From contig CAJJCB010000027.1 in NCBI GenBank assembly GCA_905182565.1, positions 248,001 through 312,000 on the forward strand: a stretch of 64,000 nucleotides of DNA, in the 5' to 3' direction. Under the pieces are notes generated by a model, which saw only the letters and a program-made list of their open reading frames with translations, did not search any database and had not been told where the DNA came from. Shown here in pieces: positions 44,667 to 53,192 of this stretch; position 1 is the first letter of the stretch; each line of letters starts with the position of its first letter. The position numbers and the translations under genes were made by a program. This DNA is from Acidimicrobiaceae bacterium. GTDB lineage: Bacteria > Actinomycetota > Acidimicrobiia > Acidimicrobiales > Poriferisodalaceae.

Positions 44667-45155
44667 CTAGTCACGAAAGTTTTCAAATTGAAGTGGCAGA
44701 TCAAAGTTAGAGCTCTTAAGTTCTGACATAACAGTTTGTAGATCATCGCGCTTTTTGGAAATTACGCGAAGCTGCTCACCCTGGGTCTGAGATTGAACAC
44801 CTTTAACGCTGAGAGCTTTTATAAATTTGTTTAATTCTTTCGCCTTTTCAGACGATATTCCTGCTTGAAGAGTCACAATTTGGCGGACAGTTGCCTGAGA
44901 AGCTTCTTGGACCTCTTCATAGCTAATTGACTTCAGGCTAATTTGTCTTCGTACAAGTTTCTCTTCCAGAACCTGCCGAAGTGCAATTAGTCGATCTTCG
45001 CTACTAGTGCTCAAAGTAATAGACATCTCGTTTAACTCAAGGCTGCTTCCAGTGTTCTTAAAGTCGTATCGATTCCCTATTTCTCGGTTTGCTTGGTCAA
45101 GAGCATTACGAATTTCTTGCATGTCGATTTCTGAGACAACGTCGAATGAAGGCAT
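44667..45155 (-). CDS. yajQ: YajQ-family nucleotide-binding protein (DUF520)
   Basis: The N-terminus MPSFDVVSEIDMQEIRNALDQ and the following DQANREIGNRYDFKNT are the strongest signatures of this family, and it ends in LPLQFENFRD. Length 162 is standard. Relatives bind tRNA or nucleotides, and in Xanthomonas cyclic di-GMP; the role in actinobacteria is not established. It converges on htpX with a 20-base gap. Confidence 0.93.
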   Translation of the reverse strand: MPSFDVVSEIDMQEIRNALDQANREIGNRYDFKNTGSSLELNEMSITLSTSSEDRLIALRQVLEEKLVRRQISLKSISYEEVQEASQATVRQIVTLQAGISSEKAKELNKFIKALSVKGVQSQTQGEQLRVISKKRDDLQTVMSELKSSNFDLPLQFENFRD

Positions 45156-45264
45156 GTAACTAACCTACACGGGGTTAGACCAATCAAGAATTCAGAATAA
45201 TCCTAAAAATGAGTGACTAGTAAGTGGGATGACAAGGTGTGTACCGGGTATCGTGACGGCCACT

Positions 45265-45347
45265 GGGTCGGTGCCCGAGCGGCCAATGGGAACGGGCTGT
45301 AAACCCGTCGGCGTACGCCTACGGAGGTTCGAATCCTCCTCGGCCCA
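45265..45347 (+). tRNA. tRNA-Tyr (anticodon GTA)
   Basis: The acceptor stem GGGTCGG pairs with TCGGCCC, leaving discriminator A at 45347. The anticodon loop CTGTAAA centres on GTA. GGAGG TTCGAAT CCTCC forms the T arm. A long variable arm (class II) fits tyrosine. No CCA is encoded. A strong terminator follows 4 bases later. Confidence 0.93.
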
Positions 45348-45351
45348 CAAC

Positions 45352-45388
45352 TACGGCGAGCCCTTAAGGGCTCGCCGTAACTCATTTT
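45352..45388 (+). terminator. Intrinsic terminator after tRNA-Tyr
   Basis: TACGGCGAGCCC (45352-45363) pairs perfectly with its complement at 45368-45379 around TTAA, a 12-bp GC-rich stem, followed by ACTCATTTT. It sits immediately after the tRNA and so ends a monocistronic transcript. Confidence 0.85.
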
Positions 45389-45503
45389 GCCACTGCTGCA
45401 GAGTGAAATTTAGCTAAGGCAGAACGCTTGTTTTCATCTCGAGAGTATTTCAATTTGAAGGTTTCGAGCATCCTGTTCATAGTGCGACTAGTTTCTTAGG
45501 GTT

Positions 45504-46280
45504 ATGGCAGATTCTTGTTTCGCTGAACGCGACGGACATATTTATACCATCACGATTAATCGACCTGAACGAATGAATGCACTTCATCCGCCAGCTAGCG
45601 CGGAAATGGCTGAACTCTTTGATGAGTTCCAAAATGACCCAGAACTGTGGGTAGCAATTGTTACTGGCGCAGGTGATCGAGCATTTAGTGCGGGTAATGA
45701 TCTGAGATATCAGGCTGAAGGTGGAGACAGATCTGCCAGCCCGGAGTCTGGTTTCGGCGGGATTACAGCACGATGGGACCTTGACAAACCGGTAATTGCT
45801 GCGGTCAATGGCGTTGCAATGGGCGGCGGATTCGAAATAGCGCTGGCTTGCGACATGATCATTGCAAGCGAGAATGCTCTGATGGCGCTTCCGGAACCCA
45901 AAGTAGGTTTGGCTGCACTAGCTGCTGGAGTTCATAGACTTCCTAGACAGATTGGTCTTAAAAGAGCGATGGGGATGATGCTCACCGGAAGACACGTTCC
46001 TGCAAAAGAAGGTTATGAACTAGGTTTCGTAACGGAGGTTGTACCTCAAGGAGAAGCACTTACTGGGGCGAAACGTTGGGCTGAAATGATTCTCGAATGT
46101 TCCCCTATGTCCATTCGTGCTACCAAACAAGCTGCTATGCAAGGACTAAATGTAGCCGGCGTGCGCAGTGCTCACGAAGGTAAATATGATGCGGTCAAGG
46201 CAATGACCAAAAGTGATGACTACGTTGAAGGACCAGTAGCCTTTGCGGAAAAACGTGCCCCGCTCTGGAAAGGCCGTTGA
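45504..46280 (+). CDS. Enoyl-CoA hydratase/isomerase family protein
   Basis: Crotonase fold. The first oxyanion-hole segment is AFSAGNDLRYQAEG (about 60-73) and the second is NGVAMGGGFEIALACDMIIA (about 98-117), with catalytic Glu candidates in MALPEPKVGLAAL. FVTEVVP and the C-terminal FAEKRAPLWKGR are typical. Length 258 is standard. The substrate may be an enoyl-CoA from fatty-acid or amino-acid degradation. It opens a short run with the cupin and rhodanese genes; the stop is 43 bases before the cupin start. Confidence 0.9.
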   Translation: MADSCFAERDGHIYTITINRPERMNALHPPASAEMAELFDEFQNDPELWVAIVTGAGDRAFSAGNDLRYQAEGGDRSASPESGFGGITARWDLDKPVIAAVNGVAMGGGFEIALACDMIIASENALMALPEPKVGLAALAAGVHRLPRQIGLKRAMGMMLTGRHVPAKEGYELGFVTEVVPQGEALTGAKRWAEMILECSPMSIRATKQAAMQGLNVAGVRSAHEGKYDAVKAMTKSDDYVEGPVAFAEKRAPLWKGR

Positions 46281-46323
46281 GTTGAGCTTGTCCTTGCGAA
46301 GGGCCGTTGTTGTTAGAGAAGCG

Positions 46324-46854
46324 ATGGCAGATATTCGAGTGATAGAAAGCACTGGTGTTGATCGAGTTGCTGTGGATGGGATTCGTAACCGTCTTATTGC
46401 GTTAGCGGCAGACAAAGAGTTGTTCCCAAGAAGTGATTTTCCTGTGCCTCAGAGCAATATAGGGGGGCAACTTTATTTGCTTTCCCAAGATAGTGATGGG
46501 CGATTTGCTCTCTATGTGCAAGTAGTCGCTGGTGCTAATTCTACGCCCGCTCATGACCATACGACCTGGGCGGTGATAGTGGGTTTAGAAGGTCAGGAAC
46601 TAAACCGTGTATATGACGGACATGCGGAGAAAGGGAAACCAGAAGTGGTGAGCGAATATGTAGTTGAGCATGGTACCGGGATAGCTTTTCTTCCAGAAGA
46701 TGTTCATTCGATTCACATTGAAGATGGCTCACTGAATTTTCACTGCTATGGCTTAGATCTGAATGCTCTAAGTGAGCGTCAATATTGGAGCGAAGATTCT
46801 AATGAATGGAAATATTTTAAAAACAAGTTTGACATCATAGACGCGAGAACATGA
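46324..46854 (+). CDS. Cysteine dioxygenase-like cupin protein
   Basis: Cupin of the type-I cysteine dioxygenase group. The iron-binding first motif is PAHDHTTWAVIVGLEGQE with H77 and H79, and the second motif is LPEDVHSIHIED with H128. It may oxidise a thiol such as cysteine or 3-mercaptopropionate; which one cannot be read here. The frame is open to 46243 over the preceding gene, and ATG 46324 is preferred (176 residues). It overlaps the multi-rhodanese gene by four bases (ATGA), which supports a shared role in sulfur metabolism. Confidence 0.82.
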   Translation: MADIRVIESTGVDRVAVDGIRNRLIALAADKELFPRSDFPVPQSNIGGQLYLLSQDSDGRFALYVQVVAGANSTPAHDHTTWAVIVGLEGQELNRVYDGHAEKGKPEVVSEYVVEHGTGIAFLPEDVHSIHIEDGSLNFHCYGLDLNALSERQYWSEDSNEWKYFKNKFDIIDART

Positions 46855-48389
46855 TTTCGGTAGATGAACTTATTGCTGCTATTTCCGATAAAGATGAGTT
46901 GGCTTTATTAGACGTTCGAGAACAAGGAACATATAGCAATAATCATATTCTGTGGGCCGCTAATCTGCCAAGGTCGACCGCCGAGCTGCGTGTCGGTAAA
47001 TTGGTACCTCGGTTGTCGACTCGAATCGTATTGGTCGATGAAGATTTGGCACTAGCGGACGACGTCAAAATCGTCCTTGAACAAATCGGTTATAGCAATG
47101 TAAATGTTCTCGAAGGTGGAGTTGCGGCGTGGTTAGATCACGGCGAAGAGGTTTATTCCGGTGTGAATGTGCCATCGAAACTTTTCGGAGAACTTGTAGA
47201 AAGTCGCTATTCCACTCCGCATGTTTCTGCGCACGAGTTGCAAAACTGGATTGACTCTGACAAAAAATTAGTGATTCTCGATTCCAGAACCAATCGTGAA
47301 TATAAAATTATGAACATACCAACGGGTCGTTCCTGTCCGGGTGGTGAGCTCGTGTATCGAATCTTTGATGTTGTCGATGATGATACGACCATCGTTGTTA
47401 ACTGCGCTGGGAGGACCCGAAGCATAATGGGTGCTCAGTCGCTCATAAATGCAGGTATCACAAACGAAATTTTTGCACTGGAAAATGGGACCATGGGATG
47501 GGAACTCGCAGGTCTTGGTCTGGAACATGGATCTTCTGAATCAGTGGAGGTACCAACGGAGAAGGGCCAGGCGCAAGCGAGTGAGGCTGCAGAAAGAGTG
47601 CGTCGTAAGTTCAACATTGAGTATGTTAGCGAAGAGCTTTTGAGGCAATGGGTTGGAGATCATGCTCACACTACGTACTTATTAGACGTTCGAAGTTCTG
47701 AAGAGTATTCCGAAGCACACTTGAACGGCTTTAGATCGGCGCCCGGTGGTCAATTGGTTCAGGCCACTGACGAATACATGGCAACTCTCGGAGCAAAAGT
47801 GGTGCTAGCAGATGATGATTACACCCGAGCGACAATGTCGGCCTCCTGGTTGAAACAGATGGGCTGGGATGTGTTTATTTATGAACATGGAGCGCTGGCT
47901 CGTGAACTAGTCACTGGCCTAGACGAAATTGAGTTAAAAGTCCCGGTAGTTCCCATGACATCAAGTATTGGAAACTCTCTAATTATTGATTTATCAACAA
48001 GCGCTGAGTTTCGGCGTGGTCACATACCCGGAGCGATCTGGAGTGTGCGTGGACGATTATCAAAATTAGCTCAACGACATAGTGAGCCCAACCCTAAATC
48101 GATTATTTTAACTGCTAAAAATCAAATGATTTCAGCCTTGGCATATACAGAAGCTGAAAAGGCATGGCCTGATGCAGAGGTAAGAGTTTTAAACCAGTGG
48201 CATGGAGAAGAGGAGCGAGGTCTAGATACCGATGAAGTGATCGATGATCTTTGGATACTGCCATACGACCCAGTTGATGCTGAAGTAGCGCGAGAGGCAA
48301 TGATTGGCTATCTCGTCTGGGAAGTAGACCTAGTAGGTCAATACGAAAGAGATGCCTTAGCCAACTATGAGCTTCGAAGCGCTGTCTGA
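46851..48389 (+). CDS. Four-domain rhodanese-like protein
   Basis: Four rhodanese folds in tandem, each with an LLDVRE-type or LDSRT-type strand-loop: about 1-105 (ALLDVREQGTY), 118-225 (LVILDSRTNREY), 250-355 (YLLDVRSSEEY) and 365-455 (LIIDLSTSAEF), with a further acidic C-terminal tail. Only domain 2 keeps an active-site cysteine, C185 in VVNCAGRTRS. The equivalent positions read VDEDLA (1), ADDDYT (3) and TAKNQM (4). The active domain could carry a persulfide while the others act as scaffold or binding domains. It overlaps the cysteine-dioxygenase-like gene and ends convergent with an LLM oxidoreductase one base away. Confidence 0.88.
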   Translation: MISVDELIAAISDKDELALLDVREQGTYSNNHILWAANLPRSTAELRVGKLVPRLSTRIVLVDEDLALADDVKIVLEQIGYSNVNVLEGGVAAWLDHGEEVYSGVNVPSKLFGELVESRYSTPHVSAHELQNWIDSDKKLVILDSRTNREYKIMNIPTGRSCPGGELVYRIFDVVDDDTTIVVNCAGRTRSIMGAQSLINAGITNEIFALENGTMGWELAGLGLEHGSSESVEVPTEKGQAQASEAAERVRRKFNIEYVSEELLRQWVGDHAHTTYLLDVRSSEEYSEAHLNGFRSAPGGQLVQATDEYMATLGAKVVLADDDYTRATMSASWLKQMGWDVFIYEHGALARELVTGLDEIELKVPVVPMTSSIGNSLIIDLSTSAEFRRGHIPGAIWSVRGRLSKLAQRHSEPNPKSIILTAKNQMISALAYTEAEKAWPDAEVRVLNQWHGEEERGLDTDEVIDDLWILPYDPVDAEVAREAMIGYLVWEVDLVGQYERDALANYELRSAV

Positions 48390-48390
48390 C

Positions 48391-49263
48391 TTACAGATCT
48401 CCATATTGAGCAATTACATCACCAAATTTGAGTGCATCATCAGGGCTGTTTATAAGAGCGGTTAAACCTGATGCATTTGTGACTGGCACCACGAGGCGGT
48501 CCACTCCACGTGCAGCCATTTTGGGGATATCTTTTGGATCGTCTGGCATGGGCATAGTTATTTCAATCAAATCGGGGTCACGTCCGTGTTCCTCAGCTGT
48601 GCGAAATGCTAAATCGATTCGCTCTTGCGGTGTATCTCTTGCTGGGAAATATCCATCTCCGAGACGACCAGCACGACGGGCTGCAAAATCTGTGTCTCCA
48701 CCGATGATTATAGGCACGGTTCCGTTGACTGGCTGAGGGCGGCAGTAGCAAGAATCAAAATTAACAAACTCACCATGGAAGGTAGGGGTGTCCGCTCCCC
48801 ACAGTTCCCTCATAGCGGCCACGTATTCATCAGTTCGAGCGCCCCGACGTTCAAAGGGAACTCCGATGGCATCGAATTCCTCGCGTAACCATCCGACACC
48901 AATGCCCAGAAGAATTCTCCCACCAGACATGTAGTCCAGCGTTGCTATTTGCTTTGCAGCGACAACCGGGTTGTGTTGTGGCAGAATTAAAATAGCAGTG
49001 CCTAGCTTGATAGTGGTGCTGACTGCAGCCATGTGAGCCATCCAAATTAATGGATCTGGGAGTAATAAATCCGAGGCACCATCAGCTAATTTCCCACTTT
49101 CGTTGTATGGGTAAACTGAGTCGTAAGTTGCTGGCATGATTGTGTGTTCTATAGTCCATGCCGATTCAAAGCCTGCCTGTTCGCCGGCTTGGATCAACTC
49201 TGTAGCAAGCGAGGTATCTGAAGCGTATTGAGCAGTGTTGCAATAACGAAGTCCAAATTTCAT
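48391..49263 (-). CDS. LLM-class (F420-dependent type) oxidoreductase
   Basis: Luciferase-like TIM-barrel flavoprotein/F420 enzyme. KFGLRYCNTAQY begins the first strand, GTAILILPQHNPVVAAKQIATLD (about 92-114) and GRILLGIGVGWLREEF (about 120-135) are the family signatures, and PIIIGG (about 185) precedes the C-terminal part. Length 290 fits. Many actinobacterial members use F420 rather than FMN, but the cofactor is inferred. Substrate unknown. It converges on the rhodanese gene and diverges from menB. Confidence 0.88.
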   Translation of the reverse strand: MKFGLRYCNTAQYASDTSLATELIQAGEQAGFESAWTIEHTIMPATYDSVYPYNESGKLADGASDLLLPDPLIWMAHMAAVSTTIKLGTAILILPQHNPVVAAKQIATLDYMSGGRILLGIGVGWLREEFDAIGVPFERRGARTDEYVAAMRELWGADTPTFHGEFVNFDSCYCRPQPVNGTVPIIIGGDTDFAARRAGRLGDGYFPARDTPQERIDLAFRTAEEHGRDPDLIEITMPMPDDPKDIPKMAARGVDRLVVPVTNASGLTALINSPDDALKFGDVIAQYGDL

Positions 49264-49341
49264 AATTCCCCTGATAGTTCCCGATACCCACTCATCGCCA
49301 GTTAATCTACGCCAAGTTGAATCAGCTTAACTGGAGAACCT

Positions 49342-50256
49342 ATGTCTTATCTGCCGAATGTATCTGACATCTTTGATTCCTCGCAGTGGCGTGAAATAGA
49401 CGGTTTTGAATTTCGGGATATCACGTATCACAGAGCTATAGGACAAGGGACGGTGCGAATAGCTTTTGACCGCCCTGATATTCGTAATGCTTTCAGGCCG
49501 AACACAGTAGATGAACTTTATCGGGCTCTAGATCACGCCAGAATGTCGACAGATGTAGGAGTCGTGCTTCTAACAGGGAATGGGCCGTCTACCCGAGATG
49601 GAGGTTGGTCATTTTGTTCCGGCGGAGATCAAAGAATTCGTGGAAAAGATGGATACAAATATGCGGATGGTGAGACAAGCGACACTATTGATCCCAGTCA
49701 AGTAGGTCGGCTACATATTCTTGAATGCCAAAGGCTAATTCGCATGATGCCGAAAGTAGTGATTTGTGTGGTTCCCGGATGGGCAGCGGGAGGAGGGCAT
49801 AGCCTCCATGCCACAGCAGATTTGACGATAGCGAGCAGGGAACATGCTCGTTTCAAACAAACTGATACTGACGTTGCCAGTTTTGATGGAGGATTTGGAT
49901 CCGCCTACCTTGCGAAACAAATAGGGCAGAAAAAAGCTAGGGAAATCTTTTTTCTTGGTCGAACATATGACGCTGAACAAAGATTTATTATGGGCGACGT
50001 GAACGAGGTTGTTGATCACGAGCAATTAGAAAACGTTGCATTGGAATGGGCTGCAGAAATTAATTCAAAGTCGCCGACTGGGCAGAGAATGGCAAAATTT
50101 GCTCTTAATCTCACTGATGATGGAATGATTGGGCAGCAGGTTTTTGCGGGAGAAGCAACGCGTCTTGCATATGGCACAGAAGAGGCTACCGAAGGACGGG
50201 ATGCTTTTCTAGAGAAGAGAGAGCAAGATTTCAGTGCGTTTCCTTGGCATTTTTAA
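49342..50256 (+). CDS. menB: 1,4-Dihydroxy-2-naphthoyl-CoA synthase
   Basis: Crotonase-family ring-closing enzyme of menaquinone biosynthesis. WSFCSGGDQRIRGKDGYKY and VPGWAAGGGHSLHATADLTI are signature stretches of MenB and not of ordinary enoyl-CoA hydratases; TDTDVASFDGGFGSAYLA carries the catalytic Asp region. Length 304 is right for actinobacterial MenB. ATG 49342 follows GGAGAAC. It shows that menaquinone, the likely quinone of the complexes encoded upstream, is made here; the rest of the men pathway is not in this window. Confidence 0.95.
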   Translation: MSYLPNVSDIFDSSQWREIDGFEFRDITYHRAIGQGTVRIAFDRPDIRNAFRPNTVDELYRALDHARMSTDVGVVLLTGNGPSTRDGGWSFCSGGDQRIRGKDGYKYADGETSDTIDPSQVGRLHILECQRLIRMMPKVVICVVPGWAAGGGHSLHATADLTIASREHARFKQTDTDVASFDGGFGSAYLAKQIGQKKAREIFFLGRTYDAEQRFIMGDVNEVVDHEQLENVALEWAAEINSKSPTGQRMAKFALNLTDDGMIGQQVFAGEATRLAYGTEEATEGRDAFLEKREQDFSAFPWHF

Positions 50257-50282
50257 TCTTTTGAAGCTTTGGGAATGCGGAT

Positions 50283-50831
50283 CTAAGGAATTGGCTGTTC
50301 TGTAGATAATCGTTGCATGATTGTTACATCCAGCCAGCGACCAAACTTTCGCCCGACCTCGCGCTCAACACCAACCACCTGAAAACCGTGTTTTGAATGA
50401 AGCTGAATAGAAGATTCATTATTTCCAGTAATGCGGGCAAAAATACTATGAAATCCATGTTCGTTGGCAAGCACAACTAGCTCACGAAGGAGCAAATTAC
50501 CAACTCCTTTTCCTTGATGATCTGGATGTACATAGACTGAATTTTCAACACTTGTAGCATAAGCAGCTCTAGGTTTGTAAGCCGACAGACAAGCCCAGCC
50601 TAAAATTTTATCCTTGTTCTCAGCCACGATGCAGGGGTAGACACCTGATCTTTCCCGAAGCCAAAGTCGCTGTTCATCTAGGGTGCGGGCAACCAAATCG
50701 AAAGTAGCTACTCCTGTTTCAATCTCATGGTTATAGATATCAACTATGGGTAGCGCGTCGTTAATATCTGCGAGCCTCGTTTGCATTCTTCCAAAGGTAC
50801 TGCTGCGCGCTTGTGGTTCATGTGTATTCAT
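50283..50831 (-). CDS. GNAT-family N-acetyltransferase (phosphinothricin acetyltransferase-like)
   Basis: A single GNAT domain. Motif A reads VYVHPDHQGKGVGNLLLREL (about 112-131), preceded by the strand WACLSAY and followed by IFARITGNNESSIQLHSKHGFQ. The N-terminal RLADINDALPIVDIYNHEIETGVATF stretch starts the fold as in PAT/YncA-type enzymes that acetylate amino groups of small molecules. The substrate is unknown. The start could be ATG 50831 or the internal ATG at 50786, which begins closer to the fold. Confidence 0.85.
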   Translation of the reverse strand: MNTHEPQARSSTFGRMQTRLADINDALPIVDIYNHEIETGVATFDLVARTLDEQRLWLRERSGVYPCIVAENKDKILGWACLSAYKPRAAYATSVENSVYVHPDHQGKGVGNLLLRELVVLANEHGFHSIFARITGNNESSIQLHSKHGFQVVGVEREVGRKFGRWLDVTIMQRLSTEQPIP

Positions 50832-50872
50832 CCGTATGCTGAAGATTCGGATCTAATCTAATAATTCAAAAT

Positions 50873-50945
50873 GCCGCGATAGCTCAGTTGGTAGAGCGCC
50901 TCCATGGTAAGGAGGAGGTCCCGAGTTCGAATCTCGGTCGTGGCT
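50873..50945 (+). tRNA. tRNA-Thr (anticodon GGT)
   Basis: The acceptor stem GCCGCGA pairs with TCGTGGC; the D arm AGCTCAGTTGGTAGAGC is standard; the anticodon loop ATGGTAA between CCTCC and GGAGG has GGT; the T arm is CCGAG TTCGAAT CTCGG. Discriminator T at 50945; no encoded CCA. Confidence 0.94.
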
Positions 50946-50966
50946 CGTAACATAAAGTTAAATCAT

Positions 50967-51040
50967 GGCGGGATAGCTCAGTTGGTCAGAGCGCACGGCT
51001 CATAATCGTGAGGTCCCGGGTTCGAGTCCCGGTCCCGCTA
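50967..51040 (+). tRNA. tRNA with CAT anticodon (elongator Met or Ile2)
   Basis: The acceptor GGCGGGA pairs with TCCCGCT including a terminal G-T, the anticodon loop is CTCATAA, and the T arm is CCGGG TTCGAGT CCCGG. The anticodon stem lacks the three G-C pairs of an initiator. Elongator methionine is most likely; a tRNA-Ile with modified CAT cannot be excluded from sequence alone. Confidence 0.88.
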
Positions 51041-51310
51041 CAAATTAGTTGTATATGTTGAATTAGACCTTCAGAGATAATATAGAAAAGTCTCCACTCG
51101 TAATTATTTAGGCTTTTTGCATAAACAGCTTGAGCATTTATGTGATCATAAATGGACAGTCGTAGAGCCAGTTTTTAGAAGTTGTGGCGAGTTAATAATT
51201 AAATAATTAAATTATTGATAAATTGAAACAAGTCGCGAATAGGTAATCATGGCTGGTCCCTGATATCGTCTTTACACGGCCAAAAGCCTTGGAAGCGCGC
51301 GCTTCCGCTG
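51041..51310 (+). other. AT-rich spacer between tRNA-Met and tRNA-Trp
   Basis: Without ORFs of note. It includes a perfect 8-bp stem, CATTTATG at 51135-51142 and CATAAATG at 51147-51154 around TGAT, an AT-only palindromic tract near 51192-51216, and a 16-bp GC-rich palindrome at its end. It should contain the promoter for tRNA-Trp, but no pair of boxes is convincing. The L33 gene often found at this position in other bacteria is absent. Confidence 0.6.
51291..51306 (+). promoter_or_regulatory. 16-bp perfect palindrome just upstream of tRNA-Trp
   Basis: GGAAGCGCGCGCTTCC reads the same on both strands and ends 4 bases before the 5-prime end of tRNA-Trp. The position suits an operator at the start site or a processing signal, and its GC content contrasts with the surrounding AT-rich DNA. 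Confidence 0.5.
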
Positions 51311-51384
51311 AGGGCAGTAGCTCAATTTGGTAGAGCACCGGTCTCCAAAACCGAAGGTTGCGGGTTCAAGTCCCTCCTGCCCTG
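51311..51384 (+). tRNA. tRNA-Trp (anticodon CCA)
   Basis: The acceptor AGGGCAG pairs with CTGCCCT, discriminator G at 51384; the anticodon loop CTCCAAA between CCGGT and ACCGA carries CCA; the T loop is TTCAAGT, with one C-T mismatch in its stem. Its position right before secE-nusG is the classical bacterial arrangement. Confidence 0.92.
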
Positions 51385-51460
51385 CTTGTTATTTCTAACC
51401 CTAAAAATTATACGATCTAGATTTTCTAAAGAAGTGAAGATATTTATCCCATCCGACCCT

Positions 51461-51488
51461 ATGACCCAATGGCGATGACCCAATGGCG
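51461..51488 (+). repeat. 14-bp tandem duplication at the secE start
   Basis: ATGACCCAATGGCG occurs twice in direct succession, 51461-51474 and 51475-51488, and is followed by ATGAACAG. Because 14 is not a multiple of three, several ATG codons lie in different frames within 30 bases of the true start. Confidence 0.85.
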
Positions 51489-51791
51489 ATGAACAGACAA
51501 ACTCGACGACACCTGCAAAAACAGGGTGAGATGAGCGCTGATGGCGCGCCCATATCTAAACGCGACCGTCGAGCACCAGCAGCGAGCCCTCAAGATGACG
51601 AGCGAACTGGACCAGTCCAATTCGTCCGGGAAGTACGCGGAGAGCTTCGTAAAGTTGTATGGCCAACAAAAGATGAGTTGATTAATTATTCGGCCGTTGT
51701 TTTAGTGACCATTGTTGTTTTAACCGCCTTAATTGCGGGTCTCGATTACCTAGCGGGCGAAGGGGTATTACGCCTCTTCGATGTGAACTGA
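51483..51791 (+). CDS. secE: Protein translocase subunit SecE
   Basis: Single-span SecYEG subunit. The conserved amphipathic region is [22 protein letters not shown] (read as two parts around about 48-69) followed by the membrane helix at about 76-95. An N-terminal basic and polar extension of about 45 residues is common in actinobacteria. Start ATG 51483 or 51489 (both in frame). Its stop overlaps nusG (TGATG), as in the conserved secE-nusG pair. Confidence 0.93.
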   Translation: MAMNRQTRRHLQKQGEMSADGAPISKRDRRAPAASPQDDERTGPVQFVREVRGELRKVVWPTKDELINYSAVVLVTIVVLTALIAGLDYLAGEGVLRLFDVN

Positions 51792-52576
51792 TGACTAACA
51801 CCAACGTAAACTCAGATACAGCCTTTGACCCTATGGCTGCAGCGCGAAAGTTGATGGGCGCTGACAAGTCGAGCCCGGTTGAGGAAACGGCTAGTGATAG
51901 CGACCAAAGTGATGAAACTATTGGCCTGGTCGATGAGACTCCAGAAGGTGCGCTAGATAGCGAAAATAAAGTTGTTATTCTCGATGAAGATGAGTTGCTT
52001 GAGGCTTCTGAGGAAGAAGAAATCTCGGCATATGATAGGCCTGGTAAGTGGTTTGTGGTCCATACGCAATCGGGATATGAAAAAAAAGTCAAGCAAAATT
52101 TGGAAGCTCGAGTTTCCTCTTATGACATGGAAGACAAGATTTATGAAGTTGTCGTTCCAATGGAAGACGTCATGGAGTTTAAAAACGGTCGAAAAGTAGT
52201 TGTTCAGAAGAAAATGTTCCCTGGGTACCTGCTGATTCGTTGTCGGCGTAACGATGATGTTCATCATATGATTAGAAATACCCCTGGGGTTACTGGTTTT
52301 GCTGGGCCTGGTGGTAATCCTTCACCATTGCGTAGAAGAGAAGTAGATACTTTCCTTCACGTTAAAAAAGATGGAGATGAACCGCAGCGTAAGACAAAGC
52401 CCCGTATGCTTTATGAGCTAGATGAGAGCGTACGAATTAAGGAAGGTCCGTTCGCTGATTTCCAAGGCCAGGTAGTGGAAATCAATGAGGAGCAACTCAA
52501 AGTTAAGGTTCTAGTCAATATTTTCGGTCGGGAAACTCCGGTCGAACTCGATTTCTCTCAGGTTGCTAAAATCTGA
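51791..52576 (+). CDS. nusG: Transcription termination/antitermination protein NusG
   Basis: The NGN domain starts at about residue 84 with [20 protein letters not shown] and includes [10 protein letters not shown] and [10 protein letters not shown]; the KOW domain is at about 216-260 ([18 protein letters not shown]). An acidic N-terminal extension of about 83 residues precedes, a feature of actinobacterial NusG. It couples RNA polymerase to Rho or ribosomes. Its neighbours secE and rplK are the usual ones. Confidence 0.96.
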   Translation: MTNTNVNSDTAFDPMAAARKLMGADKSSPVEETASDSDQSDETIGLVDETPEGALDSENKVVILDEDELLEASEEEEISAYDRPGKWFVVHTQSGYEKKVKQNLEARVSSYDMEDKIYEVVVPMEDVMEFKNGRKVVVQKKMFPGYLLIRCRRNDDVHHMIRNTPGVTGFAGPGGNPSPLRRREVDTFLHVKKDGDEPQRKTKPRMLYELDESVRIKEGPFADFQGQVVEINEEQLKVKVLVNIFGRETPVELDFSQVAKI

Positions 52577-52662
52577 GAATAACTTATTGCCGTTATCGGT
52601 AAATAAATTAAATGCCCTAGTTGCTCTCGTTTTTGTGAGAGCCCCACAGACGGAGAATAAGA

Positions 52663-53094
52663 ATGGCGAAGAAGAAGGCGGTCGCCCTCGTAAAAATTCA
52701 GATACCAGCAGGTCAGGCGACTCCTGCACCACCCGTCGGAACGGCTTTAGGCCCGCATGGCGTTCAAATCATGGATTTTTGCAAGGCGTATAATGCTGCG
52801 ACAGAAAGTCAGCGTGGAACAATAGTTCCAGTTGAAATAACTATTTTCGAAGACCGTAGCTTTACATTTATAACGAAAACGCCGCCAACCTCGGTGCTTT
52901 TACGTGAAGCTGCAAGACTTGATAAAGCAGCTGAAAATCCAGGGCGTGAAACAGTTGCGACTATTAGTGACAAACAGCTTACTGAAATCGCCAACATGAA
53001 ATTACCCGACCTCAACGCATTGGATATCCAGGGAGCGAAGTTGCAAGTTGCTGGAACTGCGCGATCAATGGGTATAGAGGTTGAAGGTTATTAA
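52663..53094 (+). CDS. rplK: 50S ribosomal protein L11
   Basis: The N-terminal domain has [19 protein letters not shown] (residues about 9-28) and [15 protein letters not shown], and the C-terminal rRNA-binding domain has [27 protein letters not shown] at its end. Length 143 is standard. A small hairpin GCTCTC/GAGAGC with a T-rich loop (52623-52642) precedes the Shine-Dalgarno CGGAG and could play a part in L1/L11 operon regulation. Confidence 0.97.
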   Translation: MAKKKAVALVKIQIPAGQATPAPPVGTALGPHGVQIMDFCKAYNAATESQRGTIVPVEITIFEDRSFTFITKTPPTSVLLREAARLDKAAENPGRETVATISDKQLTEIANMKLPDLNALDIQGAKLQVAGTARSMGIEVEGY

Positions 53095-53192
53095 ATTCGT
53101 TCAAGTCATTGCGTCTTAGTTCGCAATGCCGCATATCTGGAACACCTCACCAGATTTATAGCGATTCCTTGAGGTAGCTGAAGGGCGAACCC

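Noticed and set aside
45229-45417. Small ORFs across the tRNA-Tyr and terminator
   Set aside because: They overlap a well-formed tRNA and a perfect hairpin, and have no coding features.
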